Source: an uncultured Pirellula sp.
GTDB lineage: Bacteria; Planctomycetota; Planctomycetia; Pirellulales; Pirellulaceae
DNA: 64,000 bases
Assembly: GCA_903892355.1 (NCBI GenBank)
Contig: CAITIE010000119.1
Span: 39,059 to 103,058 of the forward strand
Direction: 5' to 3'
Every line of letters begins with the position of its first letter. Within the stretch, counting starts at the first letter, position 1. Of this stretch, positions 56,108 to 64,000 are shown piece by piece. A program made the translations under genes and the position numbers. The notes beneath the pieces were generated by a model that ran no database searches, had not been told where the DNA came from, and saw only the letters and a list, made by a program, of their open reading frames with translations.

Positions 56108-58810
56108 TTAATCGGCGATGATCGACAGCAGTGTACCCGACTCATACTTGACCTGAGACAACGCTCTCATGTAGAGGATATGCTTAGTTACCCAGTTGTT
56201 TTCGGCTTGGATCAAACGTTGTTCAGCATCGAGCAAATCGCTCAGGATCGACGTGACGGACTTGCGTCCATCAAAGTTTGATAAGAATGTCGCCATTTGA
56301 TGCTCTACTTCGTCTTGGGTTGCAAACGTGGACTGGATGGCAGCATCGGTAGCTTCGAAGAGTGACTCCGAGTTGTAGGTTGCCGATTCGAGTTCCGCGC
56401 GGGCTGCATTCAGCGTTTCTTCGTAGTCGTAGATCAGCCTTGCCAATTCCGCAGTGCGGCCTTGAACCTGCGACTTTGCAGCCCGGTTTCCGTAAGGGCT
56501 TTGGTATACCGCTCCGACGAAGTAGCTCGGACGCCCCGTATCGAGTTGGCTGGCCCATGCGCGGCCAACGTCGTAGTTGCCTTGCAGGCCTCTAACGTAT
56601 GTCTCCGCGATCGCATCGAGCTGGGGGCGCAAGTCGTTTTTTGCGATATTTCTCTCGACACGAGCAACTTCGATTCGGTTTTGGACCTCCACAACGTCAC
56701 CGCGGAGTTGCAGCGCACCGATCATTTCACTTTCTAGATCCACCTCAACCAACATCGAGATCGGCATGGTTGTCGGTATCAATTCACGGCAATCAGGACT
56801 CTTGATCAATGGCGAGTTTACCAATTCTCTCAATCGAGCTTGATTGGAACGTATGCTTCCTCGCAGCGTAGCTATTTGCTCCTGCAGCTTTGCTATAGCC
56901 GCCAAACTGCGGCTCAATTGGGATTTATCCAAATCGATATCTTCGCGCGATTTGAGCTTTTCGTGGATTTGGTAAAGACGGTTTTGGCCGTTGAGGGATT
57001 GCGATAGCAAGCACCGATTCAGAAGCAGTTCGTAGTACTCGCGAATGATATCCATCGCATGTTCTTGGAGCTGGCGGTTGGCAGATCCGAGCGTTGCATT
57101 GGTTCGTAGACCAGCGATCCGGATGGCCGCGGTGTTGTAATAAACTCCCGATCCACGAGCCATCGGCTGAATAAAGTTCAACGTGTACTTGGCTTCCGCT
57201 TGTTGGGTTGGTTGGAAGAATAAGGAGTTGCTGTTGCGTGTGTTCAATGCTTGAGACCACTCAACGCGTCCACCCGTAGCCATCTTGTCCCGAACGCCAG
57301 CGAAATTATCCCATCCGGTATCCTCCAAGCGTGGAGGACCACCCGTCGTCAACGTGTTTCCAACAGGATCGGAGTTGTTGTGGAATCGGCTTTGGGCGAA
57401 GCCTCGCGGGTCCAATTCGGCTTGTGCGATCCCGATCTCAGACCGTGCAATCTTAGGTACGCTGAGGATTGCTTGGACCTTCGGGGAGTATTGCAAAGAT
57501 AGCCCGATCAACTGATCCAATTCGACAAAGTACGCCGTTTGCGGTTGGTCCCTTACCAAAAGAGGTTGCTTGGTGAAGTCATACCACCATGGATTTCCGG
57601 AGAGTTGCTTCGGCTCAGCGCCTCGGTTGGGTTCGGGCAAGGAGCTGATCGAATCCCTTCGATTGCTCGCATCTTCAATGGTCCGTTGCCCCTGATCCGA
57701 AGGCAGTAGGGCTTCTAGCAAAGAACCCGAGCGTCCTGTTCCATCTGCTTGAAACTCGGACTGGACGGGGAACTGTGGGAAGTTCTTCTGGTTGATCGCT
57801 GGGTAATCTGGAAACTTGCTTTCGTCCAGATCCTTGGGGATGTCATCCACTCGCGGTGGAGCCGGCCCATCGGATGAACCGGGTGCGTCGAGAGTCCCGC
57901 CACTTGGGAGTCCTTGGATAGAGACCGGGAACTGCGGTCTGGGCATCGATGGGTCTTGGGCACGGCCTTCGGCATTTCCTGACGACTTCCGCGAAGATGC
58001 ACCTCCACCAAGTAGCTCTTCGACGCCGTTGATCCCTTGCGGAAGTTCGTAGGCCTTGGGAAGACTCTGCTCCGACAGATTTCTCTGGCTGGGCGGGCCC
58101 AGAGGTGGAACGCTGCCACCTTGGGTTGGCGTGTTGGATTGCGGCGCTTCGGGTTGTGTTAGCTCCCGCTCTGAAATCGGCGCTCCGTCGTTAGGGTTGT
58201 TGGCACCCAGCGTTGGTTCGGCAGCGGTGGTCACCTTGCCGCCGTTGTCGGGTGTTCCTGACGGGAGCAAGTTGGGAATTTGTGTCGCGCCCGAAGTCGG
58301 TATTGTTCGAGCCGCACCACCTACCGTGACTTGCATGCGGTTCGATGGCGGAAGCATCGTCGGCATGTTGGTTCGTGGACTTTGTGGCGATCGAGTTGGC
58401 AGTGGTTCGGTGATCGGTTTGGCAGGGCCTGAAGACATCGGGCCTACAGCCATAGGCTTAGCAGCTGCCGCAGGCCCTTGCGAGGTTGTGGCCGTGGGGG
58501 CATTCTGAATCTTGCCAGGGACGAACGGCGTTTTCGTGCCAATGGTCCGTGGTGGCAACATGGTTGCAGGACGCACGTCCATTCGGACGGAATCGTCGTG
58601 GCGGGCGGCGTGCTTTCCGACCGCGCCGATAGCAGGCGTAATAGCAGACGTAATATTAGACGCGGTGGGGCCAGTCGTCGGTCGGGACGATTCGTCAACC
58701 GGAATCGGGGATTGCCCAACGGACTGCAGGGCGCAGCTCAAAACGATCGCCGGGAAGGTGTTAACCACCAGCCAGCCGTCGAGCTTTTTCCGCATCCTGC
58801 AGTTTCCCAT
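56108..58810 (-). CDS. TolC-family outer-membrane channel with long Pro-rich N-terminus
   Basis: A 900-residue outer-membrane efflux-type protein (start 58810, with a strong GGAGGT ribosome site 7 bp upstream). A signal peptide (about 10-33) is followed by about 370 residues of low-complexity Pro/Ser/Thr/Gly-rich sequence that ordinary TolC proteins lack. The rest shows TolC-type helices: LDQLIGLSLQYSPKVQAILS, SEIGIAQAELDPRGFAQSRF, MDIIREYYELLLNRCLLSQS and LQEQIATLRGSIRSNQARLR, with a duplicated late helix pattern ending ALSQVKYESGTLLSIIAD. It may serve the RND system at 23108-27669, but the genes are not linked. Confidence 0.85.
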   Translation of the reverse strand: MGNCRMRKKLDGWLVVNTFPAIVLSCALQSVGQSPIPVDESSRPTTGPTASNITSAITPAIGAVGKHAARHDDSVRMDVRPATMLPPRTIGTKTPFVPGKIQNAPTATTSQGPAAAAKPMAVGPMSSGPAKPITEPLPTRSPQSPRTNMPTMLPPSNRMQVTVGGAARTIPTSGATQIPNLLPSGTPDNGGKVTTAAEPTLGANNPNDGAPISERELTQPEAPQSNTPTQGGSVPPLGPPSQRNLSEQSLPKAYELPQGINGVEELLGGGASSRKSSGNAEGRAQDPSMPRPQFPVSIQGLPSGGTLDAPGSSDGPAPPRVDDIPKDLDESKFPDYPAINQKNFPQFPVQSEFQADGTGRSGSLLEALLPSDQGQRTIEDASNRRDSISSLPEPNRGAEPKQLSGNPWWYDFTKQPLLVRDQPQTAYFVELDQLIGLSLQYSPKVQAILSVPKIARSEIGIAQAELDPRGFAQSRFHNNSDPVGNTLTTGGPPRLEDTGWDNFAGVRDKMATGGRVEWSQALNTRNSNSLFFQPTQQAEAKYTLNFIQPMARGSGVYYNTAAIRIAGLRTNATLGSANRQLQEHAMDIIREYYELLLNRCLLSQSLNGQNRLYQIHEKLKSREDIDLDKSQLSRSLAAIAKLQEQIATLRGSIRSNQARLRELVNSPLIKSPDCRELIPTTMPISMLVEVDLESEMIGALQLRGDVVEVQNRIEVARVERNIAKNDLRPQLDAIAETYVRGLQGNYDVGRAWASQLDTGRPSYFVGAVYQSPYGNRAAKSQVQGRTAELARLIYDYEETLNAARAELESATYNSESLFEATDAAIQSTFATQDEVEHQMATFLSNFDGRKSVTSILSDLLDAEQRLIQAENNWVTKHILYMRALSQVKYESGTLLSIIAD

Positions 58811-58995
58811 ACTCACGACCTCCATGTCGCGAAACATAACGAGTCACGATTCGCGTCTGACAGTTCGGGGCCATCCTGCGAATCCACTCAACTTTACGTA
58901 TCGAGTCTAAACGTTCGATCCGTTGACCGAGTATTGCTTACGCGGTGATCATTCGATAATGCTGGCTAAGCGAAATCGTTTCGATGTGATTCCAT

Positions 58996-59013
58996 GGCAA
59001 AGTCGGCAAAGTC
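58996..59013. repeat. 9-bp tandem duplication
   Basis: GGCAAAGTC occurs at 58996-59004 and directly again at 59005-59013, within the non-coding gap between the TolC-like gene and the GGDEF gene (58811-59317). That gap also holds a hairpin and a small open frame listed separately. Confidence 0.7.
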
Positions 59014-59127
59014 GACCAGGTCGGTACAAATTGTCTAGCAGGTTGTTAAGTCAAACTGGCGTGACGATTAGCTTTCCTAGCTGACCCAAACTGTGCGAGG
59101 GGATACTTTGGGAAACAATCGCTACAG

Positions 59128-59145
59128 CTGTTACAAGCGTAACAG
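59128..59145. promoter_or_regulatory. Perfect 7-bp hairpin or operator
   Basis: CTGTTAC at 59128-59134 and GTAACAG at 59139-59145 are separated by AAGC. The inverted repeat lies in the divergent gap, 27 bp before the small open frame at 59172, and could be an operator or an RNA hairpin. Confidence 0.35.
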
Positions 59146-59171
59146 TCTTCCAGCGAATTGGGGTGTCTCGC

Positions 59172-59267
59172 GTGGCTAAGCCGATCCCGTTTCTCCGCGA
59201 CAGCTTCTTCGAGCAACAGTACGGTGACCTAGATTACGAAAACTACAATCGAGGTCCGTTCCCGTAG
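59172..59267 (+). CDS. Possible 31-residue small protein
   Basis: A GTG-started frame too short for ordinary gene finding. The product begins VAKPIPFLRDSFFEQQYGD and ends in YENYNRGPFP before a TAG at 59265. Its acidic, aromatic-rich composition looks protein-like rather than random, and a GGGG stretch ends 8 bp before the start. It lies 50 bp upstream of the GGDEF gene on the same strand. It could equally be an accident of the leader; no homologue is known to me. Confidence 0.25.
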   Translation: MAKPIPFLRDSFFEQQYGDLDYENYNRGPFP

Positions 59268-59317
59268 TTCAGAGTCATGCACCGCCCTAAGGTGGGGGTA
59301 ACGATTTTGAGGTGGGG

Positions 59318-61819
59318 ATGAGAAAGACTGTTTCTCCTGAACTGGTATCCCGTTTACCTACTATGCACCGTTTCCGAGCCTCCATACGTATGGCAATCAT
59401 CCTGGCGACAATGTCGTTCGGGCCGATGTTGGCTGCCAATATGCTGGGGATGTTGCATATCGACAATTCGACGGTGCTTCAGGAACGCCAGATGGTGTGC
59501 CAAAAACTCGCGACATCGGTATCGCATTTTCTGTCGACCAAAGACGAAGTGAGTTTGCAGCGAGCGTGCCGTTCCATGGTCATCCAAGTCGATGATTTGA
59601 GAAGCGTTCGTGTGGTGCGTTATGACGGAATCAATCTTTACTGCAGTCCTGACCATTCGAGTTATTGGACATTGAAGCCGGACGATCCGGCGAGCATCGA
59701 CCAGATGCGCGTTCCGCTGAACAGAGATGGTCGTACGTGGGCTGAGCTTGAGATCGCGTTTGATCCTCAGGTTTCGAAGAGCTACGCTCCATGGATTCGG
59801 TGGGGTCTTTTGATCGGTATCGGATTCATCTTGAATTTTGGTAGTTTCTCGATATTCCTTGGTCGGCTGATGAAGGGTATCGATACCAAGAATGCAGTCC
59901 CCAAACGAGTCCGAAACACACTCGATACGATCGTTGGCGGTGTGGTGATTCTGGACAAGCAAGGCAAAATACTTTTAGCCAATGAATCTTTTGCGGAGTG
60001 TGTTGGCAGGCCCGCCGAGGAACTTCCGGGATCGGCTCTCGCTGACTTGCCCTGGAAAAGCGATAACACAGGCGATTGGCCTTGGGATTACGCAATCCGT
60101 GAGTGCGAACAAGTCACTGCTGCGAAGATCAATCTGGCATTAAAGCCAGGTGCGGAATTGTCCTTCATGGTCAATGCGACGCCGGTGCTCGATGCGAAAG
60201 ACGAGTTGTCGGGCGCACTGATCAGCTTTGAAAACATCTCCTTGATGGAGACGCAGCGGAAAGAGTTAGTACAAACGCTCAATGCACTGGAGGCTTCTCA
60301 AGAACAGATTCGAAGACAAAACGAAGTTCTTCATGAGTTGGCTAGCCGAGATGGATTGACGGGCGCCTACAACCGCAGAGCTCTATTCGAGAAGGTCGAG
60401 GCTATCTGGGCAACTCGCAATGACGGCGATTTTGGCTTAGTCACAATCATGATGGACGTAGACCATTTCAAGAAGCTCAATGACCAACATGGTCACGCGA
60501 CGGGAGATGCGGTGCTGAAGGATGTGGTGCGAATCGTCCAAGACATCGTCGATAAGCGAGGAGTTGTGGCTCGTTATGGCGGCGAGGAGTTCTGTGTAGC
60601 CATGGAACGAGCGACCCTCGACGAGGGTGTCGAGATGGCGGAAAAAATCCGTTCGGGCATCCAAGTGCGACTGGAGACTCCGTACCATGTCACGGCGAGT
60701 ATCGGCGTTTCGAGCAGTAGCTTCGGTGCCAAGTCGCTTCAGTCTCTCATCGAGCAATCCGACAAGGGGCTGTATGCGGCTAAGCATGGTGGTCGAAATG
60801 CAGTCCGATGCTGGTCTGAGCAGTTGGAACGCGACGCCGAGGAAGCTGAACGAAAGAAAGAAGAGAAACTTGCCCAGACGGACATCGAGGACCATCCGAT
60901 TTCGTACCATGCTGTTGTGGCGCTCAGCGCTGCCATCGGGCATTACGATCCACGGATCGCCGCCCATTCCCACCGCGTCGCCGAAATGGCCGTCAATCTC
61001 GGACGCGGCTTGATGAACGTGGAAAGCCTCTACGTCTTGGAGATCGCTTGCTTACTCCATGATGTCGGCATTATCGGGCAGCAATCGGTGCAATCGACGC
61101 TGGGTCAGGCCCGCGGTTGGAGCGACGACTGCTTGAGGCAAATGGCGGATCGAAACCGCATGGGATTGGAGATCACCAAGGCTGCTCTCCACTCCAAGGA
61201 ATTGATCGAAATCCTGCAGTTCCAATGGTTGGCGTTCCAAAGCGCCTCCGAATTGAACCTGCAATCGTCTGAGATACCAATGGGTGCTCGTATCCTGGCT
61301 GTTGTGAACGCTTATGATGAATTGACATCCGAGCTCAATGAATCGCCGCTCGATCATGATTCCGCTTTGGTACTCATGCGGGAGATGGCTGGTCGCGAAC
61401 TCGATCCCGAACTTGTAGAACGATTCATCGCATCGCCGCTGGGTTGGAGACCTTATGGATTGTCGGATGAATCGATGATCGAAGACAAACAAGCGGTCAT
61501 GCTCGGGTATCAACTTGAGCGGGTACTCAATAGCTTCCATGCGAGAAACCCAAACACCCTTAAGTCGCGATTGCAATCCCTGTCGCAACTGGCAAAGTCG
61601 ATCGATATGCCTGCTATGGCTGTATTGATTCACGAACTCAACGCGGAAGCGGAACGCAAGGCGATCGCCGACTGGGAGTCGCTCTTGCCATTGATCGAAG
61701 ACCTAGTCGAGCTTTGTTTGATGATCCAACGCTCTTATTTGCGAAGCTCGCGCGTTTGCGCGAACACCAATCTTCCAACTGCAATTATCCACACGAGTTC
61801 AGCACTGAGTGGCGATTAG
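59318..61819 (+). CDS. Membrane GGDEF protein with PAS-like and HD domains
   Basis: An 833-residue signalling protein (ATG at 59318, with GAGGTGGGG just upstream; the frame opens with GTG at 59312). A membrane helix (about 20-40) and a second one (about 160-183) flank a periplasmic sensor region. A PAS-like segment follows (TLDTIVGGVVILDKQGKILL). The GGDEF diguanylate cyclase has the metal-binding MDVDHFKKLNDQHGH and the active loop R-Y-G-G-E-E-F, but no RxxD inhibitory site. An HD domain (AAHSHRVAEMAVNLGRG, then IACLLHDVGIIG) has the His-Asp pair but lacks the GYP motif of HD-GYP phosphodiesterases. The last about 70 residues are helical and may be Hpt-like without a phosphorylatable His. 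Confidence 0.88.
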   Translation: MRKTVSPELVSRLPTMHRFRASIRMAIILATMSFGPMLAANMLGMLHIDNSTVLQERQMVCQKLATSVSHFLSTKDEVSLQRACRSMVIQVDDLRSVRVVRYDGINLYCSPDHSSYWTLKPDDPASIDQMRVPLNRDGRTWAELEIAFDPQVSKSYAPWIRWGLLIGIGFILNFGSFSIFLGRLMKGIDTKNAVPKRVRNTLDTIVGGVVILDKQGKILLANESFAECVGRPAEELPGSALADLPWKSDNTGDWPWDYAIRECEQVTAAKINLALKPGAELSFMVNATPVLDAKDELSGALISFENISLMETQRKELVQTLNALEASQEQIRRQNEVLHELASRDGLTGAYNRRALFEKVEAIWATRNDGDFGLVTIMMDVDHFKKLNDQHGHATGDAVLKDVVRIVQDIVDKRGVVARYGGEEFCVAMERATLDEGVEMAEKIRSGIQVRLETPYHVTASIGVSSSSFGAKSLQSLIEQSDKGLYAAKHGGRNAVRCWSEQLERDAEEAERKKEEKLAQTDIEDHPISYHAVVALSAAIGHYDPRIAAHSHRVAEMAVNLGRGLMNVESLYVLEIACLLHDVGIIGQQSVQSTLGQARGWSDDCLRQMADRNRMGLEITKAALHSKELIEILQFQWLAFQSASELNLQSSEIPMGARILAVVNAYDELTSELNESPLDHDSALVLMREMAGRELDPELVERFIASPLGWRPYGLSDESMIEDKQAVMLGYQLERVLNSFHARNPNTLKSRLQSLSQLAKSIDMPAMAVLIHELNAEAERKAIADWESLLPLIEDLVELCLMIQRSYLRSSRVCANTNLPTAIIHTSSALSGD

Positions 61820-61861
61820 TTGTCGCGATCTTGGGCCAGAAGCCTTGAGAGGGCTTACCCC

Positions 61862-61889
61862 CAGAGATCTTTACTGCAGAGATTAACTG
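61862..61889. repeat. Direct repeat across the acetoacetyl-CoA synthetase stop
   Basis: CAGAGATCTTTACTG at 61862-61876 is followed directly by CAGAGATTAACTG at 61877-61889, matching 12 of 13 bases after a 2-base gap. The second copy holds the stop codon of the minus-strand gene (61883-61885). Confidence 0.55.
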
Positions 61890-63940
61890 GGCCTCCAGAC
61901 TTTGAAAAAAGCCAGCGACTCTGGATTGGCTAAAGCTCCGACGTTTCCTAACGCAACGCCCGAGATCGCATTGCGAACTGCGATCTCCGATAGTTTGCCA
62001 CTGATGGTTCGCGGCAGATCCGGCACGGCGGCAATGTGTTTTGGAACGTGTCGCGGTGAGCAGTGAGTGCGCAGTCGCTGGCGGATCGATTGGGCCAGCT
62101 CTTCGGAAAGAGATGCGGTCCCTGCCAATTTCACGAAGAGAACAATCTGTTCATCGCCGTCGACCTTGAGGGCAGTGGCGATCGACTCCGCAATCTGCGG
62201 AAAGCCTTCTAGTTGCTGATAGATTTCAGCGGTTCCGATCCGTACTCCACCCGGATTGAGTGTTGCATCGGAACGACCATAGATCACATAGGTGCCTTGT
62301 TCGGTTTCAACGGCCCAATCCCCATGGCACCAAAGCCCGGGAAATTTATCGAAATACGCGTTTTGAAATAGCTTTTTGTCTGGGTCGTTCCAGAAGCCGA
62401 TCGGCATCGAGGGAAAGGGGGTGCCGCAACAGAGTTCTCCCGGTTCGCCTAGTAAGATTCGGCCTGATGCATCGAGGACTCGGACATCCATCCCAAGACC
62501 TTTGCACTGGATTTCACCGCGCATAACAGGGAGGTTTGGATTTCCAAGGACGAAGCAAGAGACGATGTCGGTACCACCTGAGATGGAGGCGAGGTTGATG
62601 TCGTCGCCAATGGCTCGGTACGCCCAGTCGAAGGTTTCTGGGAGCAGAGGGGAGCCGGTTGAAAGCACACATCGCAATCGATCGAGGTTTGAAATCGACT
62701 TGGGTTCCAAACCTGACTTGTCGAGCATGGCATAGTACCTGGCGCTAGCACCGAAATGGGTGAGAGCATGCGAGCCGCATAATTCCCAAAGATGCTTCTC
62801 ATTGGGGAAAACAGGAGAACCATCGTAGGCGATGGTTGTCGCATCGGAGCCCAAGGCGGAGATGAGCCAGTTCCACATCATCCAACCTGCCGTGGTGTAA
62901 TAGAGCATCGAATCGCCCGCGCGAATGTCGCAGTGGAGTTGATGCTCTTTGAGGTGCTGAAGCAATGTTCCACCCGCGCCGTGCACGATACACTTGGGAG
63001 CTCCCGTGGTCCCTGAGGAATAAAGAATGCAAAGGGGATGGTTGAATGGAAAGCGTTCCCATTGAAATGAGTCATCGCGCGGTTCCGCATTGCGAAACTT
63101 AGCATCGGTTGCCGCCATGGCATGTTCCCAGTCCAAGTACAATGGTGGCTTATTCATCGAACCGCTGCGACTCGCAGAGTTGGCGACGAGGGAATCCGCA
63201 CCCTTAGCCATGCCATGCACCAGCACCGTTTCCACACTTGGAAGTTCATCGACCAGCTGGACCACTCGTTCCAAAGGACGGATCGACTTGCCGTTGTAGG
63301 TTGTCTCGGCGACGGTAACTAACAATCTGGGCTGGATTTGTCGGAACCGGGCGCGGATGGCTTCGATGCCGAAATCGGGTGAACATGAAGACCAGATTGC
63401 GCCGATGGCTGAGCATGCCAAATAGGCGATGATGCTTTGCCCAGAGTTGGGAACGACAGCGCCGATGCGATCTCCGGCACAGATACCCTGGGATCGGAAG
63501 AACCTTGCAAGTGCAATGACGTCAAGAAGGAGTTCCTGTCTCGTCCAGCGTTTGGTTTGCCCCGTTTCGCGAACCGCGATCAATGCAGCTTGGTTTGCAA
63601 AGTTCGGGTCTTCCATGCGGTCTGGTTTCAGCATGTTCTCGGCGTAATTGAGCCGATAGTCACCAAACCATTCCCAATCCAGCATCGATTCTCCTTTCTT
63701 GAGAACCGTGCTTCCTGGATCCCCGATGACACCGCAGAAATCCCAGATCTCTTTCCAAAACAGATCGGGAAATCGCACGCTCCAAGCATGGATCGTACGG
63801 TAGTTGCTCGTCCAATCCGTTCCTAGAGAATCCAAACCTTCGACCTTGCTGGCGATGGTGTCCGCAAACCGTGTCATATTCGACGTGGCAACATCGCTGG
63901 TCTTGGGTTTCCAGAGAAGGGACGAGTTTTGATGTTGCAT
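61883..63940 (-). CDS. Acetoacetyl-CoA synthetase (acetoacetate-CoA ligase)
   Basis: A 685-residue ATP-dependent acyl-CoA ligase of the ANL superfamily. The N-terminus has the acetoacetate-CoA ligase pattern: LWKPKTSDVATSNMTRFADT, then AWSVRFPDLFWKEIWDFCGV and GESMLDWEWFGDYRLNYAEN. The ATP-binding P-loop is ILYSSGTTGAPKCIVHGAGG. Later motifs are MLYYTTAGWMMWNWLISALG, VIYGRSDATLNPGGVRIGTA (hinge) and the C-terminal lysine in PRTISGKLSEIAVRNAI. The enzyme activates acetoacetate, linking ketone bodies or PHB turnover to acyl-CoA pools. The ATG at 63940 suits the family. No promoter was recognised in the last 60 bp of the window. Confidence 0.9.
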   Translation of the reverse strand: MQHQNSSLLWKPKTSDVATSNMTRFADTIASKVEGLDSLGTDWTSNYRTIHAWSVRFPDLFWKEIWDFCGVIGDPGSTVLKKGESMLDWEWFGDYRLNYAENMLKPDRMEDPNFANQAALIAVRETGQTKRWTRQELLLDVIALARFFRSQGICAGDRIGAVVPNSGQSIIAYLACSAIGAIWSSCSPDFGIEAIRARFRQIQPRLLVTVAETTYNGKSIRPLERVVQLVDELPSVETVLVHGMAKGADSLVANSASRSGSMNKPPLYLDWEHAMAATDAKFRNAEPRDDSFQWERFPFNHPLCILYSSGTTGAPKCIVHGAGGTLLQHLKEHQLHCDIRAGDSMLYYTTAGWMMWNWLISALGSDATTIAYDGSPVFPNEKHLWELCGSHALTHFGASARYYAMLDKSGLEPKSISNLDRLRCVLSTGSPLLPETFDWAYRAIGDDINLASISGGTDIVSCFVLGNPNLPVMRGEIQCKGLGMDVRVLDASGRILLGEPGELCCGTPFPSMPIGFWNDPDKKLFQNAYFDKFPGLWCHGDWAVETEQGTYVIYGRSDATLNPGGVRIGTAEIYQQLEGFPQIAESIATALKVDGDEQIVLFVKLAGTASLSEELAQSIRQRLRTHCSPRHVPKHIAAVPDLPRTISGKLSEIAVRNAISGVALGNVGALANPESLAFFKVWRPS

Positions 63941-63970
63941 GGTTGCGTATCCAGGTAATTGGTACCGTTC

Positions 63971-64000
63971 AAGGACAGGTGTGTGGCAAAAGGACAGGTG
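63971..64000. repeat. 11-bp direct repeat at the right window edge
   Basis: AAGGACAGGTG at 63971-63981 and again at 63990-64000, identical, period 19. It lies 31-60 bp upstream of the acetoacetyl-CoA synthetase start and may continue beyond the window. Confidence 0.75.

Overview
The window looks like a chromosomal piece of a planctomycete of the Pirellulaceae type. The evidence is a giant cytochrome protein of the PSCyt1/DUF1549/DUF1553 class followed by a DUF1501 protein and a Pirellula-type heme-binding dehydrogenase, a DUF1559-type pseudopilin domain, a PEP-CTERM protein, a DUF1573 protein, a planctomycete beta-barrel protein, and an ECF sigma factor with its membrane partner. No phage, insertion sequence, CRISPR array, tRNA or rRNA was recognised.

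Layout. 1-2000: the 3' part of a flavin-dependent monooxygenase and a DegT-type sugar aminotransferase. 2239-5512: fliP-fliQ-fliR-flhB, the membrane core of the flagellar type III export gate. 5719-10832: a GH5-like hydrolase, a PHP-domain protein, a PEP-CTERM protein and a PepSY membrane protein. 11094-22240: the planctomycete cytochrome/DUF1501/heme-dehydrogenase/PQQ-like block, probably exported proteins acting in the cell envelope. 22482-29191: a MarR regulator, RND adaptor and RND pump with a well-formed promoter and operator in front, then an outer-membrane barrel protein. 29281-31667: two overlapping Cys/Met-metabolism PLP enzymes. 32261-39726: housekeeping (tadA, yjbQ, mdh) mixed with unknown planctomycete proteins, including an esterase-like protein lacking its nucleophile and a J-domain-like protein. 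40080-45871: ECF sigma factor, an anti-sigma-like/pseudopilin fusion, a DPM1-like glycosyltransferase, a BshC-like protein and a DUF1573 protein. 45907-51249: SGNH hydrolase, epoxide-hydrolase-like protein, enoyl-CoA hydratase and a SurA_N-type membrane protein. 51465-56062: topA and a split glutamate-synthase-like pair. 56108-63940: a TolC-like protein with a long Pro-rich N-terminus, a GGDEF-HD signalling protein and acetoacetyl-CoA synthetase.

The most unusual signal is not a gene. Short direct tandem duplications (unit mostly 12-19 bp) turn up repeatedly between genes, and several straddle a stop codon so that the last bases of a gene are copied just after it (topA, the gene ending at 56062, the esterase-like gene, the anti-sigma fusion gene, yjbQ and others). 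Other points worth checking are the anti-sigma/DUF1559 fusion, the MarR promoter-operator, the degenerate Glx-like pair beside topA, and the nucleophile-less esterase.

All functional calls rest on motif recognition by eye. No database search or gene-prediction software was run.
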